A DNA stretch of 64,000 bases from an uncultured Calothrix sp. (GCA_937973965.1 CALJJQ010000005.1:62001-126000), one strand, 5' to 3'. Counted from the stretch's first letter, positions 1 through 9,714 are shown. The notes: generated from the sequence alone by a model not told the origin. Made by a program: numbers and translations.

Positions 1-840
1 GTGTTAAAATTATGGGAAATGCGGGGTTGTCCGGTATACAGTAACGGTATTGACCGGGAATTAGTTACACCCACTGGAGCTGCGATCGCTACTACCTTAG
101 CACAGGAATTTGGTTCACCTCCCCCCATGCGCATCAAACAAATTGGTTTAGGTGCCGGAAGTTTGAATCTACCGCTTCCGAATATTTTGCGGATGTGGCT
201 AGGTGTGACTGATTCAGAGGAATGGGGAACAACAACTTTGAACCGCACAACCCACCATACCCATGACCACCATCATAGTCATGGGGATCAACAACATCAA
301 CATTTCTCCAATCACCACCATCATCATGGGGATCAAGAACATGACCATTCCCCCCAACCATCTCCAGGGGAGGAAACCATTGCGGTCCTCGAAACCCAAA
401 TTGATGACCTCAACCCCCAAGCCATTGGTTACTTATTTGATCGACTTTTCGCAGCAGGTGCATTAGATGTATTTACCCAAGCCATTGGGATGAAAAAATC
501 CCGTCCAGGTTTTCTATTAACAGTGATTTGCCAACCCTGGGATATCTCTGTATGTGAAGATATTTTATTCCAAGAAACCACCACCATCGGTATTCGTCAC
601 TTTCTCCAACAACGAACTCGATTACATCGGGAAATTCAGCAAGTACCCACCGAATACGGTTTAATTAGTGTCAAAGTCGCTTGGCAAAATCAGCAAAAAT
701 CATCCAAAATACCAACTATTACCAATATCCAACCCGAATACGAGGATTGCGCGAAAATAGCCCGCGATCGCAATTTGCCTTGGCGAGAAGTTCAACGAAT
801 CGCCCTCCAATCTTGGTACAATCACAATACCCATGCTTAA
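1..840 (+). CDS. larC: Nickel-pincer cofactor biosynthesis protein LarC, 3' part
   Basis: LarC inserts nickel into the pyridinium-thiocarboxylate pincer cofactor used by lactate racemase-type enzymes. The reading frame is open at the left edge, and the first codons already match the interior of the family (ELVTPTGAA at residues 20-28), so the 5' part lies outside the window and the GTG at base 1 is not a real start. Residues 85-116 are a histidine-rich linker with 16 His in 32 residues, probably a nickel-binding or storage segment; it separates the LarC1-like and LarC2-like halves. The second half (IAVLETQIDDLNPQ, then GMKKSRPG) is the conserved C-terminal domain. In lactobacilli the two halves are joined by a programmed frameshift, whereas here they form one frame. 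The stop overlaps the next gene by 8 bases, suggesting translational coupling. Confidence 0.85.
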   Translation: MLKLWEMRGCPVYSNGIDRELVTPTGAAIATTLAQEFGSPPPMRIKQIGLGAGSLNLPLPNILRMWLGVTDSEEWGTTTLNRTTHHTHDHHHSHGDQQHQHFSNHHHHHGDQEHDHSPQPSPGEETIAVLETQIDDLNPQAIGYLFDRLFAAGALDVFTQAIGMKKSRPGFLLTVICQPWDISVCEDILFQETTTIGIRHFLQQRTRLHREIQQVPTEYGLISVKVAWQNQQKSSKIPTITNIQPEYEDCAKIARDRNLPWREVQRIALQSWYNHNTHA

Positions 841-1765
841 AAAAATCGGACGCTGGTTAATTTTTGGGGGAACCCTATTCTTTGTGGCTAAAGCCTTAAA
901 AGATAATTGGAGTGAAGTCGCTAGCGTTAGAATCGATGCTGCGGGTTGGGGTATTTTGGCGATCGCGACGGGTGTGACTTTAATGGCCCATATTTGGGCT
1001 GGATGGATTTGGACTTGGATTTTGCATAGTCTCAATCAATCCGTTCATAGCCCTGAGTTTGTCATCGTTTACCTGAAAACCAATATTGCTAAATATCTAC
1101 CGGGTAATGTTTGGCACCACTACGGACGCATTGTGGCGGCTAAAAATGCCGAGATTCCCGTCAGTATCGCCACCTTAAGCGTTATCCTGGAACCCCTGTT
1201 AATGGCCGCAGCAGCCTTAATTACGGTGGTGCTATTGGGTAGACCATTGGCACTCATGGGAGCAAATCTCCTATTTCTGCTACTACAGTGTGTCGCCTTA
1301 GCAGGGATTTTAATCGGTATCCACCCTTTTTTCCTCAACCGTGTCGTCAATTTGGCCCAAAAAATCAAAGGTAGCAAAACAGAAATAAATCCCCAGAATA
1401 CCTATCGAATCGAGCGATACCCCCTCCTTCCCCTAGTAGGTGAATTCGGATTTTTACTACTGCGTGGTAGCGGTTTTATCTTGACCATTTTTGCGATCGC
1501 TCCCTTGCCAATCCGCCAAATTCCTGTATTAATAGCAACTTTCAGTTTATCCTGGTTGCTGGGCTTTATTGTGCCTGGCGCACCCGGAGGTATCGGTGTA
1601 TTTGAAGCTACGGCAATCCTATTATTAAGACACCGCTTTTCCCCTGCCCTCATCATAGCTGCTGTTGGTTTATACAGACTCATAAGTATTATTGCGGAAA
1701 GCATGGGTGCAGGACTAGCTTCCCTAGACGAAGGTTTATCCCAAGACAAAACCAACCAAACTTAA
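833..1765 (+). CDS. Flippase-like integral membrane protein (UPF0104 / lysylphosphatidylglycerol synthase TM family)
   Basis: A 310-residue polytopic membrane protein with about eight hydrophobic segments. The signature YLPGNVWHHYGR (around residues 88-99) and the late glycine-rich stretch GFIVPGAPGGIGVFEA (around 248-263) are typical of the flippase-like domain shared with the membrane half of MprF. Family members are thought to move or modify lipids or glycans, and the substrate here cannot be read from sequence. The ATG lies inside the end of larC (8-base overlap), so the two are probably co-translated, although no functional link is obvious. The stop overlaps the convergent downstream gene by 4 bases. 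Confidence 0.75.
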   Translation: MLKKIGRWLIFGGTLFFVAKALKDNWSEVASVRIDAAGWGILAIATGVTLMAHIWAGWIWTWILHSLNQSVHSPEFVIVYLKTNIAKYLPGNVWHHYGRIVAAKNAEIPVSIATLSVILEPLLMAAAALITVVLLGRPLALMGANLLFLLLQCVALAGILIGIHPFFLNRVVNLAQKIKGSKTEINPQNTYRIERYPLLPLVGEFGFLLLRGSGFILTIFAIAPLPIRQIPVLIATFSLSWLLGFIVPGAPGGIGVFEATAILLLRHRFSPALIIAAVGLYRLISIIAESMGAGLASLDEGLSQDKTNQT

Positions 1766-3108
1766 CCAGAGGTTGATTCCATATCCTTACGTAGCTGGGA
1801 AAATACACGATAGCCGTCCAAATTCATTTCATTTTCAAAGGGTAGGGATGGTTGGATTTCTCCCTGCATCCGAATCAAATTATATTCAACATTGTCAGCG
1901 TAAATGGCAAAGGTAATATTAAAAATTTCCAGAAAATTAATTACCCACTGACATTCATGTTCCGGAAATTGGTTGTAATAGCGAATTAAATTCGCAATTC
2001 GCAAATTTAGATGACTACGGCTATGACGACTAATTAAAACAAGTTTCAATAACACAATCACCAAGGTCAGGGAATTCCCTTGAGATAACAATAAGATAAA
2101 TAACTGGGATGGTTCCCGACTATTTTCGGTTGTTAGACAATCAATTACACGGTTGCAAACCCTCAATATTAAATCTTTGTCTATCTTTCTATTATCATAT
2201 TCCGGCTTCCAAGTAGCTAATTTTTCTGTTAGTTGCTGTTTTAACGCAGATACAGTTTCTGGGTGCTGAACAGAAAAAACCAAATATTTCTCTAGGCTAA
2301 CTTTGAAGGATTTTAAGGTCTGATGCTGGGTTTGTTGTAAAAATATATTAGCAATATTTTCGTAACTGAAAATACCTTTCTTGACCACTATTGCTTTAAT
2401 TAATCTTAAAACATTATCACCCAGAACCGTTGGATTACGATAGCGATTAATAGTTGATGAGCTAGACTGGGAGCGAGCAATATACATTGCCAGTTCAAAT
2501 TTAAACTTATCTTTGAGATTTTTGGCTAATTTCCGAGCTGCTTCCTGTTGCTCACGAGGATTATTCTGATTCACAGATTGCTCAAACAGCAAGTAAGATG
2601 TATAACGTCCAATCCATGCATTCTGATGATGCTCATCATGACGCTGGGAAAATAATAGTAATTCTTGATAGTCCTGACTTTGAATAAAGTTTTTTAACCA
2701 AATATAAAAGATTTTTTTCTGTTTGCTTGATACATTATTGAAATCGGTAATTGGAAAATTTTGAAATAAAGCGATTAAATCCTGAATGTAGGATTGGTTT
2801 TTTCTCACACCTTCCCAATTATTAATTAATATATAACAGCATCTTTTTAAAGTATGGTGATACTCCCGTTCATCCTTTTCTGATAAAACGGAATATAAAT
2901 CCGGTACATATTGTGAACCATGACCTGTTAATGCACCCAAAAATATCCGCTCAAATTCCCGTAAAACTTTATCTGGTTCTCGAGTTTTGACACAACTGAG
3001 GAGAAAATCATAAATTTTTTCCTGTACAGTCTGCAACTCCAGATGTTTACGAATTGAATTATAAGTGTGCGGATGACCATGAGCGTGTAGCAATTGATTC
3101 CGGCTCAT
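1762..3108 (-). CDS. Conserved hypothetical protein, 448 aa, mostly alpha-helical
   Basis: I do not recognise a characterised family. The product is soluble, rich in Leu, Gln, Asn, Arg and Lys, predicted helical throughout, with no signal peptide or membrane segment. A TTG lies 15 bases upstream in frame, but I prefer the ATG at 3108, which starts MSRNQLLHAHGHPH. No strong ribosome binding site is visible. Its 3' end overlaps the end of the flippase-like gene on the other strand by 4 bases, so the two genes converge without a terminator between them. The length of open frame and the regular amino-acid composition support a real gene; function is unknown. Confidence 0.6.
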   Translation of the reverse strand: MSRNQLLHAHGHPHTYNSIRKHLELQTVQEKIYDFLLSCVKTREPDKVLREFERIFLGALTGHGSQYVPDLYSVLSEKDEREYHHTLKRCCYILINNWEGVRKNQSYIQDLIALFQNFPITDFNNVSSKQKKIFYIWLKNFIQSQDYQELLLFSQRHDEHHQNAWIGRYTSYLLFEQSVNQNNPREQQEAARKLAKNLKDKFKFELAMYIARSQSSSSTINRYRNPTVLGDNVLRLIKAIVVKKGIFSYENIANIFLQQTQHQTLKSFKVSLEKYLVFSVQHPETVSALKQQLTEKLATWKPEYDNRKIDKDLILRVCNRVIDCLTTENSREPSQLFILLLSQGNSLTLVIVLLKLVLISRHSRSHLNLRIANLIRYYNQFPEHECQWVINFLEIFNITFAIYADNVEYNLIRMQGEIQPSLPFENEMNLDGYRVFSQLRKDMESTSG

Positions 3109-3366
3109 TTTCGCTCTTACCAATCCATTCCCTTGTGCTTTGTTTTATCAGCTTAACTCTGGGATAGAATAGCATCAATAAAGTTATGGCAAAATCAGTA
3201 TTTTTTTACACAAATTTGATAAATCTGACTCTGCATAACTTTAATTGTTAAGGATTGATTTCGGTATTTACTGAATATCGGTTACGTAGATCGTAATCTT
3301 CCAGAAGCCTATCCAAGCTAAAATTCTGCCGGATACAACAATCCAGTTTGAACAATGCTAAACAGA

Positions 3367-3775
3367 TGGGGGTGAAGGGACTTGAACCCTTACGACCGTT
3401 TAAGGTCAACGGATTTTCATTCTCCTGTAGCTTTCACTACTACCATACAGTTAGTTATCTAAAAACTAACTGGGTTTTGAGAATTGGACTCTCTCTTTAC
3501 CCTCGTCTTGACGTTAGGGTAGCTCCCGTCGAGTCTCTGCACCTTTCCCAGTTAACAAATAACCTGAAAGCTAATATCTCAATAATTATGCTGAAATAGG
3601 TTGCTTTCTAGTTTATTTACACTTTCTGGGACTTGGCTCAGGATTGCCATATTTTTAAACTAGCTCAGTTTAAAAACTTAGGTTTCCCTGAGTTTGAGAG
3701 CATTCACTTGTCAAATTTCTCTGACAAGGCTCAATTTCTCTAAGTCCGTAGCGTCTACCATTCCGCCACACCCCC
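3367..3775 (-). tRNA. trnL-UAA: tRNA-Leu (UAA) split by a group I intron
   Basis: The 5' exon (3775 down to 3742, 34 nt) starts GGGGGTGTGGCGG and ends GGACTT. The 3' exon (3417 down to 3367, 51 nt) starts AAAATCCG and ends CACCCCCA. Joined, they give an 85-nt tRNA with a 7-bp acceptor stem, anticodon stem ACGGA/TCCGT and loop CTTAAAA, i.e. anticodon UAA, plus the long variable arm expected for leucine. The T-loop TTCAAGT is intact. CCA is not encoded. The intron lies after the first anticodon base, the classic position of the cyanobacterial and plastid trnL intron. Confidence 0.95.
3418..3741 (-). ncRNA. Self-splicing group I intron in trnL-UAA
   Basis: 324 nt between the two tRNA exons. The upstream exon ends in U and the intron ends in G (complement of base 3418), as group I splicing requires. 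Conserved core stretches can be seen in the transcript: TTGAGCC near the 5' end, TGCAGAGACTCGACGGGAGC (the P7 region) and GACGAGGGTAAAGAGAGAGTCC near the 3' side. No homing endonuclease is encoded; short open frames crossing it are chance. Confidence 0.9.
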
Positions 3776-4130
3776 AAACTAAGTTGGGATTTTACTGTTT
3801 TTTAATTAGGGGTGAAAATTACCCCCTATCTATTTGAGCATCAATTACGTATTTTGTCCAACATTTTTTCAAAATTTTTTTCTTCCCTCAATTTTCGCCC
3901 TCTCTCCTCGGAAAAATTGGGAGTAGGGAGTGGTAAGTCGGTAGTAGGAAAATTTACTTTCATAAGTTCTGGTGCATGTAATACGTAGCCTATTCCCTGT
4001 TACCTGTTCCCTAATCCCTCTATCTACAGCTACGATGATATGCAATCGCTACTACTTCCCTGAATACGGTGTTCAGCCTATGATGGGAATTAAGCCAATA
4101 CATTTTGTTGTTTTGTTGAGAGAAGAAACA

Positions 4131-4388
4131 ATGCCTGACATGACAAAGCTTGACCTCACAAAGCTGGATGCGACGACGATTGTTCCCTTGTTGTACTTAG
4201 GGTTAGCGGGAGCATATTTACTAGTGATGCCAATCTTGGTAATTAATTACTTGAATCTTCGCTGGTACTCAGCAAGTTCGGTAGAGCGGTTATTTATGTA
4301 CTTTTTAGTCTTTTTCTTTTTCCCTGGTTTATTGGTTTTATCGCCAATCATCAATTTTCGACCCCGCAGAAGACGCATTGAAGCTTAA
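4131..4388 (+). CDS. ndhL: NAD(P)H-quinone oxidoreductase subunit L
   Basis: Small membrane subunit of the thylakoid NDH-1 complex, which carries electrons from ferredoxin to plastoquinone in respiration and cyclic flow and supports inorganic carbon uptake. The 85-residue product has two hydrophobic helices (about 18-40 and 52-72). The segment [20 protein letters not shown] followed by the basic tail RPRRRRIE is diagnostic. The frame is open further upstream, but I choose the ATG at 4131 because it has a purine-rich GAGAGAAG 5-12 bases ahead and gives the usual family length; the extra N-terminus would be low-complexity. A DUF3007 gene and trpA follow on the same strand, an order common in cyanobacteria. 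Confidence 0.92.
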   Translation: MPDMTKLDLTKLDATTIVPLLYLGLAGAYLLVMPILVINYLNLRWYSASSVERLFMYFLVFFFFPGLLVLSPIINFRPRRRRIEA

Positions 4389-4428
4389 ACTAGTCTAAGT
4401 TCACATTACACAGTTACTTATCACTTCC

Positions 4429-4731
4429 ATGCGACGCATCGACGCACTCCTGATTGTCTTTGGTGTTTTTGCCGCCGGAGGGCTAATATATATTAGCCTG
4501 CAAGGAGTTGGTTTTGATAGCCAGCAAGCAGGTATTTGGAGTCAGTTTTTGCTGGTTCTTGGTTTAATTGGTTGGTTGTTGACCTACGTTTTGCGAGCGG
4601 TGGGGAATAAAATGACCTACCATGAGCAACGTCAACGTTATGAAGAGGAATTTTTAACTAAGCAGCTGGAGCAAATGTCTCCGGAGGAAATTGCACGACT
4701 GCAAGCGGAGATTGAAGCAGAAAATAATTAA
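4429..4731 (+). CDS. DUF3007 family small membrane protein
   Basis: 100 residues: two transmembrane helices (about 5-25 and 38-60) and a charged helical C-terminal tail (NKMTYHEQRQRYEEEFLTKQ). Found almost only in cyanobacteria and plastid-bearing lineages, commonly beside ndhL as here (40 bases downstream). The biochemical role is not established; location next to an NDH-1 subunit hints at a thylakoid role, which is inference. Confidence 0.8.
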   Translation: MRRIDALLIVFGVFAAGGLIYISLQGVGFDSQQAGIWSQFLLVLGLIGWLLTYVLRAVGNKMTYHEQRQRYEEEFLTKQLEQMSPEEIARLQAEIEAENN

Positions 4732-4833
4732 GGCGATAGGAATTGGGAATCGGAGACAAAGGAAGGCATTAATTGTGAGATGATGATTTATTACTATTGC
4801 TGCAAAATCTAAAATCTGAGATTCAAAACCTGC

Positions 4834-5637
4834 ATGAGTGCGATTTCTAAATGTTTTCAATCCTTAGCACAAAAGCAAGAATGTGCCCTAATTCCCTTTA
4901 TTACAGCAGGTGATCCAGATTTGGAAACCACTGCTACTGCTCTAAAGGTACTTGATCAAAATGGGGCCGATTTAATTGAATTGGGAATTCCCTATTCTGA
5001 CCCGCTTGCGGATGGCCCCGTGATTCAAGCTGCGGCTACTCGTGCTTTACAACGGGGTGTCACCCTTGACCGGGTTTTGGAAATGCTCGCAGCAACAATT
5101 CCTTCCCTGAATGCTCCGATAATTGCTTTTTCCTATTACAACCCAATTCTCAATCGCGGAATTGAAAAGTTTTTATCCCAACTAGCTCAATCTGGGGTAT
5201 CCGGTTTAATTGTCCCTGATTTACCTCTGGAAGAAGCCCATAGCGTTATGGAACCCGCGATCGCATGTGGCATCGATCTCACTCTTCTAGTCGCTCCCAC
5301 CAGTTCCCCAGAAAGAATTGCCGCTATTGCCCAAGCATCCTCCGGCTTTATTTATCTTGTCAGCGTTACCGGTGTAACGGGAATGCGATCGCAAACGGAA
5401 ACACGAGTATCCGATTTAATTAAACAAATTCGTAATTATACTGATAAGCCCATCGGTGTGGGTTTCGGTGTTTCCAATCCGGAACAAGCTCGACAATTAC
5501 GTGATTGGGGGGCGGATGGGGTAATCGTCGGTAGTGCCATTGTCAATCGATTAGCAACCATCGAACCTAGCGCCGGATTAGCTGCCATTGGCGAGTTTTG
5601 CCGCTCCCTAAAATACGCGATCGCAAACGTTACCTAA
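4834..5637 (+). CDS. trpA: Tryptophan synthase alpha chain
   Basis: Cleaves indole-3-glycerol phosphate to indole and glyceraldehyde 3-phosphate; indole passes to the TrpB partner (not in this window). 267 residues, the standard length. Visible motifs are [12 protein letters not shown] near the N-terminus, [14 protein letters not shown] (catalytic Glu and Asp), LLVAPTSS in the middle, and GFGVSNPEQ plus VGSAIV for phosphate binding. ATG at 4834, about 100 bases after the DUF3007 gene. Confidence 0.96.
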   Translation: MSAISKCFQSLAQKQECALIPFITAGDPDLETTATALKVLDQNGADLIELGIPYSDPLADGPVIQAAATRALQRGVTLDRVLEMLAATIPSLNAPIIAFSYYNPILNRGIEKFLSQLAQSGVSGLIVPDLPLEEAHSVMEPAIACGIDLTLLVAPTSSPERIAAIAQASSGFIYLVSVTGVTGMRSQTETRVSDLIKQIRNYTDKPIGVGFGVSNPEQARQLRDWGADGVIVGSAIVNRLATIEPSAGLAAIGEFCRSLKYAIANVT

Positions 5638-5889
5638 CTCCCGATTTCCAGTTACAAAATATTGCAATTGGACTCCAGCCTCGTATCCGGGTGATAATGC
5701 TTAATTTTACCCGCAAATCCTCGGAAGAAAGATAAAAAAAAGTATAAATACTGCAATATTTCTCACCTTTCTAGGTAGACATTTTCACAGATATCGTCTT
5801 GAATATATAAAGCGCAAATCCATTTCGCTCGAATGGCAAATCATCTATGTAAAGTAATATAACTAAATAACTCTAAGGCGATATTAATT

Positions 5890-5964
5890 ATGAGTGTGAG
5901 AGTGTGGCAAATATTATTGGAATATGGAGCGCAAATCCTAGTGGGAGGTAAGGGCGATGAGTGA
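5890..5964 (+). CDS. Putative 24-residue upstream ORF
   Basis: ATG at 5890 opens 24 codons (MSVRVWQILLEYGAQILVGG then KGDE) ending in TGA at 5962-5964. The stop overlaps the ATG of the next gene (5957), a layout that would couple their translation. The region before it holds two copies of the string GCGCAAATCC (5812 and 5928). The peptide is too short to identify; it may be a leader peptide rather than a product. Confidence 0.35.
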   Translation: MSVRVWQILLEYGAQILVGGKGDE

Positions 5965-6601
5965 GAGCATGGCGTTTATCGGTGGAGTTGCAGTAGCTGG
6001 ATTGGCTGCATTGTTGCTGCTAAAGGGTGCGAATAATCCGGCTCCAACGAGTTTTATGCCACAAATCCAGACACCCGTAGTCACCCAACCCTATTTGAAT
6101 CAACCCGCACCCTATGGAATGGGACAACCCGTACCGAATCCTGGTGTACTCCCTCCAGGTAGTGACCAACTGCGAGTTGATAACGAACGGATGAAAATGC
6201 AACTTGAGACATTCCAAAGAGAAAACGAACGTCTCAAGACAGAAAATCAACAATTGCAATTTCAGTTACAGGCTTTCAACAATCAGCAACAACTGAGCGC
6301 AATTCAAAATCAGAATCAGCAGCAAGCAGCTCAGTTGCAACAGAATCAACCTTGGTGGTCTTCAGGAATTGTTTGGGGTGTCGGTGGTATTGCTTTAACG
6401 GTTAGTGGTGGGATTGTAGCTGCTGGTGTTTCTGCATTGTTTTCCCAGAAGTCATCCCGTCCAGTACGTACAGTCCAGGTAATCCATCCATACAATGGTC
6501 CCAGTTCACCCCTTGTACCAACAACTCGACGTTCAGAATTCCTCCCTCCCCGCAATGAGGCTCGACGGATTGAAACTCCTGAGTATGATGATACCTATTA
6601 A
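5957..6601 (+). CDS. Hypothetical protein: two membrane helices flanking a coiled coil
   Basis: 214 residues. Order of parts: N-terminal hydrophobic helix (about 5-23), Pro/Gln-rich segment (30-75), a coiled coil of ENERLK/ENQQLQ heptads (about 78-128), a second hydrophobic Gly-rich helix (about 136-160) and an acidic, Pro/Arg-containing tail ending in EYDDTY. This suggests an envelope-associated scaffold, but I cannot name a family or function. The 24-codon ORF overlaps its start. About 350 bases separate it from trpA, so it probably has its own promoter. Confidence 0.65.
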   Translation: MSESMAFIGGVAVAGLAALLLLKGANNPAPTSFMPQIQTPVVTQPYLNQPAPYGMGQPVPNPGVLPPGSDQLRVDNERMKMQLETFQRENERLKTENQQLQFQLQAFNNQQQLSAIQNQNQQQAAQLQQNQPWWSSGIVWGVGGIALTVSGGIVAAGVSALFSQKSSRPVRTVQVIHPYNGPSSPLVPTTRRSEFLPPRNEARRIETPEYDDTY

Positions 6602-6730
6602 GGGTTAACTCGTGTTATCGATCCACAAATGCAAGTTTCTCCCTAGAAACAGAGTATTGCTTTGTTTTTAGGGTTATTTCTTGCTCAAGAATATTACGTA
6701 AATAACGCAAGTAGCCAATATTTATTACTT

Positions 6731-6902
6731 AGAGGATGTTTTAAAAGTCGATTTTAATACTTGAATTATCGTTTTTGGGAATAGGAAGAGACGCGACATG
6801 TCGCGTCTGTACTCTCGAAGGAAAAATCAGCTTTATAACCCCATGTCCAGAGTCAGGACGATAGTCAAAATCGTGATAATTAATACTTGACAAACATCCT
6901 CT
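6731..6902. repeat. Dispersed element R1, copy 1 (172 bp, MITE-like)
   Basis: Bounded by 11-bp inverted ends AGAGGATGTTT (6731-6741) and AAACATCCTCT (6892-6902). It contains a perfect 20-bp palindrome (6789-6808, core CGCGACATGTCGCG). Nearly the same sequence occurs at 59461-59627, and a shorter reversed copy lies at 28163-28259 with a different palindrome core. No coding capacity. This looks like a non-autonomous transposable repeat. Confidence 0.75.
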
Positions 6903-8775
6903 TATACCATTTTACGAAAATAAAGAGAAGTTACGCTACGCCTATCTACGAGATGGCTATTCCCATTTACAAGCAGTCCTAACCTGCGGTAAGTCGCTAC
7001 GCATCTAAATGCTGTATAGGGCTATAGAATTCAAAAGACCTCGCATCCGTAATTTTTTGTAGCCAAGCAAAAGTGGAATTGTTGGGTTAAAAATATTCCC
7101 TGTAGAGATGACCCATCGGGTGATCTCTGCTCCCTGTTTCCTACCCTCAAGAAAAGACTTTTACAGCAGACCCTATTTACGAGCGAGGGAATAGGTAATG
7201 GTTGTATTTGCCAGCTTTTCATCGATTAGTGGGACTTAGACAAAAAGTAGCCAGAAAAACTACTCAAATGCATATACAGCAAGACTTTGACATCGTTTTG
7301 AATCGTCTCTTGCTACACCTGGGTTTAAAGCATTTTCTTCTCTCTGTACAGGTTTCAGGATTATTTCTGCCTCAAAAATGTTGTTTAAGTTCCGCTAGGA
7401 GCGTTTGTTCCTATTTCGGGGATGCTCTTGTGTCGTATCCTACGTATAAAAATTTTCTTCAGATTTTGTTAAGAATACTAGTTTTCAGCCTCAGAGATCG
7501 AATTCTGTCTGTTTTGTAGTCACGGAAAATTTGCGTTTACGTACAGTTTCTAAATTGTCCACAATATCTCTCATGAGAAAAAATCGTATGAAATATAACC
7601 TATTTTTTAGGTTCAAAAAATATCTAACAAAAAGGAAGTACTATTGCTGTTATTTTTGCTACTTTAATTCCTACTGAAATCTTTGTCATTACGTTTATTT
7701 AAAGTACTTTATATAAAATTTGATGAAAAAAAACAGTATTTTTTTTACAAGCCCCAAATGAAGTTTTCTTCAAATCATTATGTAGAAAATACTAAGACAT
7801 TAAGTATAAAAATACATAAATCACCCCCTGTTTGCATTTCTGACAAACCTGGGTAATATTACTTAAGTGTTACCCACTTGAGTAAAAACGCCAAGCTAAG
7901 TAGATTATCATCGGATAACTATATGGCGATGATAGTCTGTTGAGGAGTTAATCAAGCGTAGGATTAGCTTGACCTAGAATTACAATCAGATTCCGAACTA
8001 GGACTAAAAGCGTAGCCGTCAACAAGTTGATATGTTGGTTAGGTAATTTCTAATAAAGATGCACTCGGAACACAATAGAGTTCAGTGGTTTATGAATTAA
8101 CTTCGTAAATCCATGTTTGTGTGGTTAGATAGGGATATGAAACCAGGAAAAATAAAGTTTCCATAGGTGTTTTTTGACTTGTTTGGTATCAGACATTTAA
8201 TAAAAATATAGATAAGGCAGAAGTCTTTGTCGAGAGCTTTTTGTTGATTTTTGTTGAGAAATGCAGAAGTCCAAGTCGGGATATCAATGGATTTTTGTCG
8301 GCAATTTTTATCATAAAACTACTCAGTTTAATGAATTAACGCGATTTTGATGTCAGTCAGCGGAAATCAACCTAATTATCGAAAAATCTTGGGTAAATTA
8401 GCTGCACATGCTGACTCCTACCATCTAGTGGGGATGGGCTTATTGGGTATTTTCAACTCAAAGTAGCCTGATTCAAAATCAAAATATTCAGTACTGATCG
8501 ATCTATCTGGGTGATAGTGATTTGAATCATAGACAAAAAAGTTGATTTAACTAAATATTTGAATTTGTAGGTGTGCAAATAGTTAATTTGTTTGATAATA
8601 TACTCTAACCAGATAAAATAATATGAACGACCAGGAAATATGCAAATTATTCAACTTTAAATACTTTGATTACATCATTGAATAAATTTTTCTTTAATGG
8701 GAACATTTTCGCCTCTTTAGGCGTGATTGAAACTGATTTAAATAAAAAACTCTGTTATTTATCGATGCCAGGGAT
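6903..8775. other. Long intergenic region upstream of the surface-protein cluster
   Basis: About 1.9 kb with no convincing gene. It starts with short repeat fragments (GTAAGTCGCTACGC type near 6990) and a degenerate hairpin of the dispersed family at 7102-7129. The stretch 7550-8760 is strongly AT-rich and unique within the window. A 105-codon open frame at 7202-7519 has no recognisable motif and I do not call it. The promoter and leader of the gene at 8776 must lie in the right part; I could not define boxes with confidence. Confidence 0.6.
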
Positions 8776-9714
8776 ATGACATCTATTTTGTTGCGATTGA
8801 GGTCTAAAAACCTCTTGTATCCATTTTCTTTTTTAACGATTTTAATGTGCATTATTTTACCTAGTAGTGCCCAGACAGATATTCGTAATATTGGCAGAAT
8901 TGGTGCAGATAACTTACCACCGGGTCCTCAAGGAAGAGTTGTGGAGTCAAACCCCACCAGCGTGAGTGCTGGACAGGCGGAACTACAAGTAATTAAAACG
9001 GGGGATCGGGCAGCTGCGGAACCGGGAGATACGGTTATTTATCAGGTATCTGTTCGTAATACTGGTCAGGTGACAACCAGGAATATTCAAGTTACAGATC
9101 GTTTACCAAGGGGATTGAACTTGATTGAGCGATCGCTAGGGGGGAGGATTAGCGATCGCAGTGTGGCGGTGAGTTTGAATCGCTCTGGGGATGGGCGATT
9201 GGTGACAATTACGACACCAGAGGAATTGCCAGCTAATCAGACCTTGATGATTACCTATGGGGTAGAGGTGACACCGGATGCGATTCGGGGAACGGGAAGA
9301 AATCTAGTCCAAGCGAGAGCGGGGGATTTGACTAGTAATCAAGGGAGTCATTTGGTCAGGATTCGCAGTGGAATCGTCTCCGATTGCGGCACACTGATTG
9401 GACGGGTATTTGTAGATAAAAATTTTGACGGTGAACAGCAAAGTAATGAACCGGGTGTTCCGAATGCAGTCATCTACATGGATGATGGTAATCGGATAGT
9501 CACCGACACGAACGGGATGTATTCCTTGGCGAATGTGGTATCTGGGTATCGTTCAGCCACCTTGGATTTGAGCAGTTTACCCGGTTATGGGTTGGCGCCA
9601 AATAGGTATTTTATTGAGAGAAATAGTCAGTCAAGAATGGTACGAATAGCTCCGGGGAGTATGGTCAGGGTAAATTTTGCGGTTACACCAGCGTTTTCAG
9701 AGGATAAGCGATGA
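8776..9714 (+). CDS. Secreted DUF11 / SdrD-B-like domain protein
   Basis: 312 residues. An N-terminal signal peptide (LLYPFSFLTILMCIILPSSAQ, about 13-33) is followed by a DUF11 Ig-like domain (about 70-190: EPGDTVIYQVSVRNTGQVTT and VTDRLPRGLNL) and an SdrD-B/Cna-B-like domain (about 205-290: GRVFVDKNFDGEQQSNEPGV, VTDTNGMYSL). Such domains are calcium-binding or adhesive modules of surface proteins. No sortase motif or membrane anchor is present. The stop overlaps the ATG of the next gene (ATGA), so it is translationally coupled to the barrel protein and is likely its periplasmic or extracellular partner. First gene of a four-gene run. Confidence 0.75.
   Translation: MTSILLRLRSKNLLYPFSFLTILMCIILPSSAQTDIRNIGRIGADNLPPGPQGRVVESNPTSVSAGQAELQVIKTGDRAAAEPGDTVIYQVSVRNTGQVTTRNIQVTDRLPRGLNLIERSLGGRISDRSVAVSLNRSGDGRLVTITTPEELPANQTLMITYGVEVTPDAIRGTGRNLVQARAGDLTSNQGSHLVRIRSGIVSDCGTLIGRVFVDKNFDGEQQSNEPGVPNAVIYMDDGNRIVTDTNGMYSLANVVSGYRSATLDLSSLPGYGLAPNRYFIERNSQSRMVRIAPGSMVRVNFAVTPAFSEDKR

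Noticed and set aside
3348-3599. 83-codon plus-strand open frame
   Set aside because: It lies entirely antisense to the trnL 3' exon and its group I intron; the RNA gene explains the sequence.
7202-7519. 105-codon open frame in the intergenic region before the surface cluster
   Set aside because: No ribosome site, no protein-like pattern, and odd composition; probably chance in AT-rich DNA.
7890-8150. Possible riboswitch in the leader of the surface cluster
   Set aside because: I compared it by eye with cyclic-di-GMP and cyclic-di-AMP aptamer cores and found no match; too far from the gene at 8776.
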